A DNA stretch of 13,707 bases from Ferruginibacter sp. (GTDB taxonomy: Bacteria; Bacteroidota; Bacteroidia; Chitinophagales; Chitinophagaceae): contig JANYFI010000781.1 of the NCBI GenBank assembly GCA_025362765.1, positions 1 to 13,707 of the forward strand, in the 5' to 3' direction. Below are positions 7,440-13,707 of this stretch, in pieces. The notes beneath the pieces were generated by a model, which did no database searches, was not told where the DNA came from, and was given only the letters and a program-made list of their open reading frames with translations. The position numbers and the translations under genes are program-made. Positions within the stretch are counted from its first letter, which is position 1, and each line of letters starts with the position of its first letter.

Positions 7440-8783
7440 CTAATTTAACCCACCCTGACCACGATATAATTTTACCGGTTTATCCAATGTAAGTTTTAAC
7501 ACCGTCATGTACTCATCTCTTATATTTTCGGGCACATTAATAAACACCAAACCAGGCACCGGGCTCCATGAAATTTTACCCACAACTTTAGGTGTTAAGT
7601 GGGTCGACGTGCCGAGTACCTGAACATCTTTAATCTCATTCGCCAGGCCTTTTACCATGATGTTGCCTGCAGTTTGCGCGGGTAAGAAAAGATACAGCGT
7701 GGTGGAATCTTTTGACATAGTGGTTGGGCCATAAAAATGTCCCTGCGGCAAGCCGGGAACGGTATTAAAAATAGCTTCTCCATTCTTGCTGTTCCATTTG
7801 CCCAGTTCTTTTAAAATATGCACCTGTTCTTCCGGTATTGTGCCATCTGCCTTTGGGCCAATATCCAGTAACAAATTTCCGCCGTTACTTACCGCATCCA
7901 CAAAAATAGTGATCACTTCAAAAGGTGTTTTATAAGCGGTGTCATCGGGATGATACCCCCAATTGTTGTTGGTGGTCATACAAAGTTCCCACCAGTTATA
8001 TTTGGGTCTGCTGACCGGAAAATTTTGTTCCGGTGTTTCGTAATCCCCATACCCCTGCAGTCTTCCGTTAATGATGGCATTGGGCTGAATAGCCAAAATT
8101 TGCTGCCGCACTTTTTCTGACTGCCATTCATCGGCGGTCTTTTCCCAATCGCCGTCAAACCACCAAAGGTCGGGCTTGTAGGCCGTATTAATTTCGTTGA
8201 TCTGGTTTTGAAAAAAATGTTGAAACCGTTTCCAGCGTGCAGGATCATCTGCAATTTTGTAGCGGTTGCTGTCTTTCATAAACCCTGGATAATCAGGATG
8301 ACTCCAGTCAAGCAACGAAAAATAAGCGCCTTTTTTAATGCCTTTTTCTTCCAATGCCTTATAAAACGGACCTATAACGTCCCGCTTTGCCGGTGTATTA
8401 TCTGCCACATTCAAATGATGTTGTTTGGTGGGCCACAAGGCCATGCCATCATGGTGCTTAGTGGTAATCACCGCATACCTGGCACCGGTTTCTTTTATCA
8501 AAGCCGCCCATGCCTGAGGATCGTATTTTGAGGCCGTAAAACCCTTCATCTGTTTAATGTAATCCGCATAGCTTATTTTTTTATTGTAAAAGCTCCAGCT
8601 TTCATCCACACCATTTACGGAGTACATGCCCCAGTGAATAAAGATGCCGAGTTTGGCATCAGCAAACCACTGCATTTTACTACGAATTGAATCGGGATTT
8701 ATTTTTTGCTGGGCAACGGCGCGGGTAGAAAATAAAACCGCTATCAGCGAAATATAAAATATAAAAAATATTTTTTTTATCAT
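7440..8783 (-). CDS. GH29 alpha-L-fucosidase, secreted
   Basis: The chosen start at 8783 gives 447 aa beginning with a signal peptide (MIKKIFFIFYISLIAVLFS, cleaved near RAVAQQ). The longer reading frame from 8891 would overlap the GH125 gene by 79 bases and bury this signal, so it is rejected. GH29 landmarks are FIHWG (48-52), KHHDG (109-113), SLLDWSHPDY (157-165) and DLWWFDGDW. In the last, Asp210 is the retaining nucleophile. NNNWGY and GGNLLLDIGP follow, then a C-terminal beta-sandwich. The acid/base Glu is poorly conserved in this family and I do not assign it. The enzyme removes terminal alpha-L-fucose from glycans. It begins 29 nt after the GH125 stop codon, so the two are very probably co-transcribed. 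Subfamily A (broad) versus B (branched alpha-1,3/4 substrates) cannot be settled by eye. Confidence 0.92.
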   Translation of the reverse strand: MIKKIFFIFYISLIAVLFSTRAVAQQKINPDSIRSKMQWFADAKLGIFIHWGMYSVNGVDESWSFYNKKISYADYIKQMKGFTASKYDPQAWAALIKETGARYAVITTKHHDGMALWPTKQHHLNVADNTPAKRDVIGPFYKALEEKGIKKGAYFSLLDWSHPDYPGFMKDSNRYKIADDPARWKRFQHFFQNQINEINTAYKPDLWWFDGDWEKTADEWQSEKVRQQILAIQPNAIINGRLQGYGDYETPEQNFPVSRPKYNWWELCMTTNNNWGYHPDDTAYKTPFEVITIFVDAVSNGGNLLLDIGPKADGTIPEEQVHILKELGKWNSKNGEAIFNTVPGLPQGHFYGPTTMSKDSTTLYLFLPAQTAGNIMVKGLANEIKDVQVLGTSTHLTPKVVGKISWSPVPGLVFINVPENIRDEYMTVLKLTLDKPVKLYRGQGGLN

Positions 8784-8812
8784 GTCGGTAAATAAGTTGG
8801 TTAAGATATTTT

Positions 8813-10231
8813 TTATGCAAGCAAATGCGGTTTTGTTTGGTATACTTCCCATAACAGTTCGCCAAAAATGGTGTTGGCCCAGGCAAACCATTTACGGGTA
8901 AAGTTGGCGGCATCATCTTTTTGAAAAGACTCATGCATAAAGCCTGTTCCAGCGTGCGTTTTGCGCAGCATATCAATACACATTTTTATTTCAGCATCGT
9001 CTTTGCTGGTCAATCCACGCATAACGATGCTAAGTGGCCATATCATATTCATGCCTGCATGCGGGCCACCAATCCCTTCTGCAGCTTTGCCTTTAAAGAA
9101 AAAAGGATTGTTAGCCGACAGTAATAATTTTCTTGTGTTGATATAAACAGGATCAGTATTTTTTACTGCGTTTAAATAAGGCAGCGATAAAAGGCTAGGT
9201 ACGTTGGCATCATCCATTAAATTAAAACTGCCAAAACCATTTACTTCATACGCATAAATTTTTCCGTATTGCGGATGATTGATTACTGCATGTTGTTGCA
9301 AGGCCTTTTCCACTTCATTTGCCAATGCGGCCAATTCACCCGACAATCCATTATCGTTAAAAATTTGTTTTATCATGGTGGATGCCTGCCGCAAACTCAC
9401 TACCGCAAAAAAATTGGAGGGAATTAAAAAAGGAAAAACCGTAGCGTCATCGCTGGGACGAAACATAGAGCATATTAATCCAACAGGCTTCACGGGGTAA
9501 CCATATCCACCCAGCGGCACGCCATCAGTTGCCCAGGCGGTGGTGCGTTGAAATGTGTATGGACCATTGCCGTTTTTTCGCTGCTGTTCTTTAAAAGTTT
9601 TTAAAATTAATTGAACGGCGCTTTTCCACTGTTCATCAAAGGGCGTTGTATCACCGGTTTGTTTCCAGTAATTGTAGGCCAGCCGGATGGGATAACATAA
9701 AGAATCAATTTCCCATTTTCGTTCATGGATGCCAGGTTGCATTGTAGTTAAATCACTTTTCCATTCGCTTATTTTATTTTCATCTTTATAAAATGCATTG
9801 GCGTAAGGATCTTTCAAAATACATTTTACCTGGCGGTTAATTACTCCTTCAATCAGTTGCCGCAGCTCCGCATCTTTTTTTACCAAGGCAAGATAAGGCC
9901 ATACCTGGGCGGTACTGTCTCTCATCCACATAGCGTCAATATCCCCGGTAATTACATAAGTATCCGGTTTGTTGTTGACCATTTCAACATCAACTGTTGT
10001 ATCCAGTGTGTTGGGAAAACAGTTTTCAAATAACCAGCTCAGCTCTTTATTTTTTACCTTACTTTGAAATTCTGTTATTGCTGCTTCTACCGCCTTGCTG
10101 TGAAATTTTCTTTTTTCGTATGGAACCCTCACCACTGGAAATCCAGGATCAGCTTGTGCAAACGAAACATTTTTGAGCAGCAAACCGGCGCCAAGTAAAC
10201 CGGTATTCTTAATAAACTCTTTTCGTTCCAT
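8813..10231 (-). CDS. GH125 exo-alpha-1,6-mannosidase
   Basis: Predicted start 10231 (472 aa): the Met begins a signal-like stretch (MERKEFIKNTGLLGAGLLL, then VSFAQAD). It resembles a Tat signal but has only RK, so Sec or Tat export is uncertain. An upstream ATG at 10276 falls inside a DNA repeat and adds residues unlike a signal. GH125 (former DUF1237) hallmarks are TGDIDAMWMRDSTAQVWPYL (95-114), ERKWEIDSLCYP with candidate acid Asp176, TTAWATDGVPLGGYGYPV, RPSDDATVFPFLIPSN, GGPHAGMNMIWP, and GFMHESF with candidate base Glu434. The family is inverting and releases non-reducing alpha-1,6-mannose. Length and all motifs look complete. It sits between the ROK regulator (133-bp gap) and the fucosidase (29-bp gap). 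With the nearby GH92 it could dismantle alpha-mannan side chains and backbone, or N-glycan cores. Confidence 0.93.
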   Translation of the reverse strand: MERKEFIKNTGLLGAGLLLKNVSFAQADPGFPVVRVPYEKRKFHSKAVEAAITEFQSKVKNKELSWLFENCFPNTLDTTVDVEMVNNKPDTYVITGDIDAMWMRDSTAQVWPYLALVKKDAELRQLIEGVINRQVKCILKDPYANAFYKDENKISEWKSDLTTMQPGIHERKWEIDSLCYPIRLAYNYWKQTGDTTPFDEQWKSAVQLILKTFKEQQRKNGNGPYTFQRTTAWATDGVPLGGYGYPVKPVGLICSMFRPSDDATVFPFLIPSNFFAVVSLRQASTMIKQIFNDNGLSGELAALANEVEKALQQHAVINHPQYGKIYAYEVNGFGSFNLMDDANVPSLLSLPYLNAVKNTDPVYINTRKLLLSANNPFFFKGKAAEGIGGPHAGMNMIWPLSIVMRGLTSKDDAEIKMCIDMLRKTHAGTGFMHESFQKDDAANFTRKWFAWANTIFGELLWEVYQTKPHLLA

Positions 10232-10264
10232 GTATTTTTTAATTTTAGAAATAATTTGTGAACG

Positions 10265-10288
10265 GTCAATGGGCAATCGTCAATGGGC
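10265..10288. repeat. Direct repeat of a 10-bp unit, 14-bp period
   Basis: The 10-bp unit gtcaatgggc occurs at 10265-10274 and again at 10279-10288, four bases apart. It lies upstream of the GH125 start and supplies the codons of the rejected N-terminal extension, one reason for placing that start at 10231. It could be an operator half-site pair for the adjacent ROK regulator or a neutral spacer repeat. Confidence 0.5.
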
Positions 10289-10335
10289 TACCTGCAATTG
10301 TCTAATTATTAAATATCTCCTACGCTTCCACTATT

Positions 10336-10356
10336 AACTATCAACTATCAACTATT
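10336..10356. repeat. Three tandem heptamers between the ROK and GH125 genes
   Basis: Units aactatc, aactatc and aactatt follow head to tail at 10336-10342, 10343-10349 and 10350-10356, with a related actatt just before them. They lie 9 bp past the ROK stop codon in the transcription direction. Short A/T-rich heptamer runs of this kind look like a simple-repeat spacer; no protein-binding role can be read from the sequence. Confidence 0.6.
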
Positions 10357-10364
10357 ACCATTCT

Positions 10365-11600
10365 CTATTCACCCACTTTCACCTGTTCTTCGTGTTTTGA
10401 GAAAGGATGAATTTTAATAGCTGGTATGTGTTCATAATTTTCCATCACCAATGCAGCCGCACCAAACAATTCAGCCTGGTTTCCCAATGTGGATATTTCA
10501 ACACTGGTGCTTTCATACAAGCGGTAAATACAATGTTCATTTAGCGCCTGCTGAATAGGTGCCTGCCATATCTGGCCTGCTGAAGAACCGCGGCCACTAA
10601 GAATAATAATCTTTGGATTTAACAGGTGAATTAATACGGCAACGCCTTTGCCAATATTATAGCCTGCTTTTGAAAACAGCTCAATGGCAAACTGGTCGCC
10701 GTTTTTTACCGCTTCAATAATGGCATCACAATCCTGTTCCAGGTCATCGCCTTTTAATGAGCTCAATCTTGAAGTTCTTCCCGCCTTCACGCCTTCTCTT
10801 GCTTTTTCAACAATCAGTTGCAAAGATGTTTCTGTTTCAAGACACCCTGTTTTACCACAACTGCATAATTTGCCATTTAAAAATAACGGGATATGACTAA
10901 ACTCGCCGGCAAATCCTTCATGTCCCCTAAACAGCTCTCCATTTAAAATCAATCCCAGGCCAATACCCCAGGCTATGTTGATCACCATGGCATTGCTTGA
11001 TTCTCTTGCTGCACCAAAACGAAGTTCTGCCAATGCCACCAGGCTACTGTCATTATCAATAAATACCGGCACTTTTATCTTTCCAGCAATATACCGGGTG
11101 ATACTTTTATTATCGGGCAATTGTAAAAAAGTATAATTTACTCCTTTTTTTACATCCACAAATCCGGGCATACCAATACCAACGCCAACAAATTTTTCTT
11201 TTGAGATACCTGAAGCATCCATTACCATTTGTATTTTTTCAATCAACACCTGTAACGCAGCAGGATTATCGGGTAAAGGCAGTACGATTTTTTCTATCGG
11301 ACTTACAAAATTGTTTTGCATGTCCATAATGGCGATTTTTGTTACATACTGATCCATCGCTACGGATACCAGGTACATTACGTCCTGTTGAAGTGTATAA
11401 ATCAATGGCCTTCGGCCGCCTGTAGATACAGCATATCCTGATTCTACTACCAGGTTATGTTCCAGTAAATCTTCCAGTAGTTTTGCTGTAACGGGAAAGC
11501 TTTTATCAATTTTAAAACTTAAATCTGCGCAGGACAAACTGTCTTGAAAATACAATTCCTTTAATATTTTATTGCGGGAAAGTTTCTTTTTCTCGGTCAT
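10365..11600 (-). CDS. ROK-family transcriptional regulator (NagC/XylR type)
   Basis: The 411-residue protein has an N-terminal winged helix-turn-helix (about 8-65; the segment LSCADLSFKIDKSFPVTAKLLEDL carries the helices and GGRRPL the wing) and a C-terminal ROK sugar-binding domain. The domain shows GHEGFAGEFSHIP (226-238) and the zinc motif CSCGKTGC (Cys246, Cys248, Cys253, with His236 as the likely fourth ligand). An Asp equivalent to the kinase catalytic base is present (IDNDSS, 181-186). However, the phosphate-binding DxGGTK motif of true ROK kinases is replaced by VAMDQYVTKIAIMD, as expected for a regulator rather than a glucokinase. It is the first intact gene of the minus-strand run and precedes GH125 by 133 bp. 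It probably represses the glycosidase genes until a sugar ligand binds; ligand and operator are unknown. Confidence 0.92.
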   Translation of the reverse strand: MTEKKKLSRNKILKELYFQDSLSCADLSFKIDKSFPVTAKLLEDLLEHNLVVESGYAVSTGGRRPLIYTLQQDVMYLVSVAMDQYVTKIAIMDMQNNFVSPIEKIVLPLPDNPAALQVLIEKIQMVMDASGISKEKFVGVGIGMPGFVDVKKGVNYTFLQLPDNKSITRYIAGKIKVPVFIDNDSSLVALAELRFGAARESSNAMVINIAWGIGLGLILNGELFRGHEGFAGEFSHIPLFLNGKLCSCGKTGCLETETSLQLIVEKAREGVKAGRTSRLSSLKGDDLEQDCDAIIEAVKNGDQFAIELFSKAGYNIGKGVAVLIHLLNPKIIILSGRGSSAGQIWQAPIQQALNEHCIYRLYESTSVEISTLGNQAELFGAAALVMENYEHIPAIKIHPFSKHEEQVKVGE

Positions 11601-11739
11601 GTGGCTTGGTGAAAACTCGTTTGGGATAAATATTTTTATTATTAACTAAAGGTAGAAAAAACTTTTTTAATTATTAAAGAAGTTGTTGGGTTGGCTGAAC
11701 GAAGAGCTCAATTTTTGCATTAAATACTGTTATTGACGC

Positions 11740-11898
11740 ATGCATGGCGGATGGGATTGCTATGCTATTGCACAAACCAACCGAACAGCAATAAAACTGG
11801 CAAAAGAATTTATAGCTGATTTAAGTGAAAAAGATTGTAGAAAAGAGCACGAATTTGTTGCGCTATATGCCTGTTTTTTTTCGCCGGTTTATAAATAA
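11740..11898 (+). pseudogene. Possible decayed small ORF (52 codons), unknown function
   Basis: On the strand opposite all intact genes, an ATG at 11740 opens 52 codons whose composition looks protein-like: an amphipathic helix (AIAQTNRTAIKLAKEFIADL) then EHEFVALYACFF, ending at TAA 11896-11898. A run of eight T residues (11874-11881) lies near the end. Loss of one T would carry the frame on through FFRRFINKI to a stop at 11921-11923. That suggests a frameshifted remnant rather than a functional gene. I do not recognise the family, and chance remains a fair explanation at this length. Confidence 0.25.
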
Positions 11899-12068
11899 AA
11901 TTCATTGTACCTGGCCATGGTGATATGCCAGTATATAGTGTTTCCAACTGGTTTTTTACAGCAGGTATACACAGGCTGGCGCCTGTTGCTAAAGAACAAA
12001 TAACAAAACGCACCATTACCCGCCAACCAACACTGCAATATCCATATAAACTTTGCAATTCACCCAAC

Positions 12069-12086
12069 GGTGCGGTACTGCGCACC
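12069..12086 (-). terminator. Hairpin immediately after the rhamnosidase stop codon
   Basis: Six-base arms ggtgcg (12069-12074) and cgcacc (12081-12086) pair around a six-base loop, starting two bases past the stop of the GH78 remnant in its transcription direction. The stem is GC-rich, but no T tract follows, so it is at best a weak or factor-assisted terminator. The position supports this being the original 3' end of the rhamnosidase gene. Confidence 0.35.
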
Positions 12087-12088
12087 TA

Positions 12089-13504
12089 TTACTTTACTTC
12101 AAACAAATATTCACCTGAAGCCACACTGATTTTCGTCATACCATTTACATGCTGTATCAAACCGCCTTTCAACAACTCATTGTTTTCATAAATTGCCGTG
12201 TTTACAACCGTTGGCAAATAAATATTGGCGGTAGCATTTACCGGTATGCTCACCTGCAATGAAAACACCTTACCGTCCTTTTTCCAATCCGTAGCAATCC
12301 ATCCGTAGGAAGAATGAAAACTTCCTTTAGCGGCGTTGATATCACCCACAACCTGGGGACGGATACTTATTTTTTGATAAGCCACTGAACCTTCTTCCTG
12401 GTCAATACCGGCCAGGCCGCTGTAAAACCATTCCATAATATGGCCCAGCATTAAATGGTTATTGGAAACATCTTCCCTGGCAGGCCAGGATTCCGTCAAT
12501 GCCGTTGCGCCTTTCTTTAACTGAAAACCATAACCAGGTACGTCGTCCCGGTTATTCATATCAAACAACAATTGAGAGGCGCCGCCTTTATCTAATGCAT
12601 TCACCAAAAAATGGAAGCCTACATCACCTGCCGTCAACGCTTTGTTGCCGGCATAAATAGAATCTACAAGATTTTTAATCACGGCATTTTTATACTTGTT
12701 GTCAACCAGCCCAACGCTGAAAGGCATGGCCATAGCCGTTTGACTGCCGGTTGAATATACTTTTGTTTTGGAGTTAAAATATTTTTTATTGAAAGATTGC
12801 TTTATAGATGTGGCGAGTGCTGTGTATTTTGCTGCGTCTGCTGTATTGTTCAATATGGCAGCCATCTTACTCACCAATACCACATCATAATAATAGATAG
12901 AAGTGGCGGTTACTGTTTTAGGAGTCAGCTGAGACTCGCCCGGAGGCTTAAGGCCATAATCAAACCAGTCACCAAGACCATGAGACAACAAGTGACCAGA
13001 AGATTTGCTGTCAAGATAATCCACGTATTTTTTTGTCATGCCATACGCCTTTTCCAGGATTTGTTTATCCCCATACCATTTATATAACAACCAGGGTAAT
13101 ATTACTGAACTACTGCCCCACTCAGGCGAATCTAAAAAACCACCTTCAAACACCACGTATTCCGGTGCAATATCCGGTACAAAGCCTTCCGGATATTGCG
13201 CATCCTGCAGGTCCTGCACCAGTTTGCTGTACAGATGATACACATCAAAATTGTAATGAATGGAGTTACCCATCAGGTAATCCTGTTCCAGCCAGCTTAG
13301 TTTTTCCCGATGTGGACAATCGGTTACCACGCTTTGCAGGTTGCTTTTGATGGCCCAGTTGATGAGTGTATAAATGCGGTTAAATAATGGATTACTGCAT
13401 TCGAAATTACCATTGGCCGGGTTGCTGTTTCTATTGTGCAGGGAACTGAGCTGCATAATTATCGGCAAGCCGGCATCGTTGGTAGAAGTATCTGTTACAG
13501 CACC
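12089..13504 (-). pseudogene. GH78 alpha-L-rhamnosidase, 5'-truncated (C-terminal half only)
   Basis: The frame is open from the stop at 12089-12091 up to about 13504, where a stop codon (13505-13507) replaces further family sequence. A nominal TTG start at 13468 would give 459 aa, but residues upstream of it (GAVTDTS..., AGLPIIMQL) still read like GH78, so the original gene continued. Full-length GH78 enzymes are usually about twice this size, and here the N-terminal sandwich domains are missing. The (alpha/alpha)6 domain is complete: TDCPHREKLSWLEQD carries Asp50, Arg54, Glu55 and Trp59 (459-aa numbering), GDWFDYG follows, and GATALTESW holds candidate base Glu326. The C-terminal beta-domain is also complete. 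There is no signal peptide. The breakpoint coincides with a transposase fragment. Either the gene is dead or only an unstable catalytic fragment could be made. Confidence 0.85.
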
Positions 13505-13689
13505 TTAATTTTGAAGTCAACAGTTTTTATATAATGGACAGAGGATACGTAGACTACAAAAGGTTTTACAAGATTCCCCAGGCGCACGGCTCCAGCCCTG
13601 TGTCTTCCAGTTACTACTCTTCGTATCTTTTACTGCCACATTTTAGCAAGCCATTGCTTTTTTTCTTAACCGATACAGCATATTTATGA
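13486..13689 (+). mobile_element. IS4-family transposase remnant
   Basis: In the plus-strand frame running from about 13486 to the stop at 13687-13689, the stretch NSFYIMDRGYVDYKRFYKI (about 13519-13575) matches the conserved IS4-family segment around the second catalytic Asp (consensus xFYxxDRGYxDYxRLYxI). Upstream residues HLNFEV fit the same family back to about 13501. To the left the sequence is rhamnosidase, so the transposase N-terminus is gone. After about 13580 the translation no longer resembles the family (no FVTRAK segment), so the C-terminus is lost too. Only about 25 recognisable residues remain, and no terminal inverted repeat or target duplication is visible. This is a scar, not an active element. 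Confidence 0.6.
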
Positions 13690-13707
13690 ATAAAAAATAC
13701 AATTAGC

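Larger units (their letters stand above)
11601..12088. other. 488-bp gap between the truncated rhamnosidase and the ROK gene
   Basis: No convincing intact gene is visible. The ROK-proximal end is A/T-rich and holds a poor promoter match (TACCTTTA on the minus strand, 11654-11647), 46 bp upstream of the ROK ATG, near an aaaaaacttttttaa palindrome at about 11656-11671. The middle holds a 52-codon plus-strand ORF (listed separately). The 91-codon minus-strand frame at 11810-12085 and the 88-codon plus-strand frame at 11925-12191 do not resemble any protein I know. The gap may be debris from the rearrangement that truncated the neighbouring GH78 gene. Confidence 0.5.

Noticed and set aside
8784..8891. 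N-terminal extension of the GH29 frame overlapping GH125
   Set aside because: It overlaps the conserved GH125 C-terminus by 79 bases and would bury a clear signal peptide starting at 8783.
10232..10276. Upstream ATG for GH125 (15 extra residues)
   Set aside because: The first codons are made by the gtcaatgggc repeat and the added residues are not signal-like; the Met at 10231 begins an export signal.
10365..11600. ROK sugar kinase (glucokinase) instead of a regulator
   Set aside because: It has an N-terminal helix-turn-helix domain and lacks the DxGGTK phosphate-binding motif.
11810..12085. 91-codon minus-strand frame after the rhamnosidase remnant
   Set aside because: Composition is unlike a protein of this genome, it starts inside the hairpin region, and it resembles no family I know.
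13575..13620. Minus-strand stretch resembling the end of a group II intron (gagccgtgcgcctgg)
   Set aside because: The complementary strand of the expected stem is absent and no reverse transcriptase or domain V is visible.
13678..13707. ATG AAT AAA AAA TAC at the right edge as the start of another IS4 transposase
   Set aside because: It hits a stop after six codons, too short to support.

Overview
The window looks like chromosomal DNA of a Bacteroidota, most likely the Chitinophagaceae/Sphingobacteriia side. This rests on protein style (GH92, GH125, GH29, GH16 and GH78 enzymes, DUF1501/DUF1553 pair, ROK repressor), starts without Shine-Dalgarno sequences, AT-rich spacers, and one good Bacteroidota-type promoter (TTTG-N19-TGCTTTTG). 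The taxon is inferred from family resemblance, not from a marker gene.

All intact genes lie on the minus strand, so transcription runs from right to left. At the right end (about 12089-13504) is the C-terminal half of a GH78 alpha-L-rhamnosidase. It is cut off exactly where a short plus-strand scrap of an IS4-type transposase begins (about 13486-13689). A 488-bp gap follows, holding a possible decayed small ORF and the ROK upstream region. Then come a ROK-family regulator (10365-11600), a GH125 exo-alpha-1,6-mannosidase (8813-10231), a GH29 alpha-L-fucosidase (7440-8783), a GH16 beta-glucanase (6486-7349) and a GH92 alpha-1,2-mannosidase (4083-6404). The left end holds a tightly coupled pair: a c-type cytochrome/PSD1 (DUF1549-DUF1553) protein (1608-3929) and a DUF1501 sulfatase-fold protein (157-1605).

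Read together, the exported enzymes could strip alpha-1,2- and alpha-1,6-mannose, terminal fucose and beta-1,3-glucan. That fits fungal cell-wall mannan/glucan or eukaryotic N-glycans. The ROK protein is the obvious local sugar-responsive regulator. No SusC/SusD pair is present here, so this is either part of a larger locus or a stand-alone exo-enzyme island. The DUF1501/DUF1553 pair has no firmly established biochemical role that I can name, and it is the least understood part of the window.

Four ORF starts were moved inward to the codon that opens a signal peptide (GH16, GH29, GH125 and the cytochrome). Small repeats cluster in the spacers: a 13-bp triple repeat with a GC-rich palindrome upstream of the cytochrome gene, a related palindrome just after the DUF1501 gene, and 7-bp and 10-bp repeats between the ROK and GH125 genes. 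I found no tRNA, rRNA, CRISPR array or intact mobile element.
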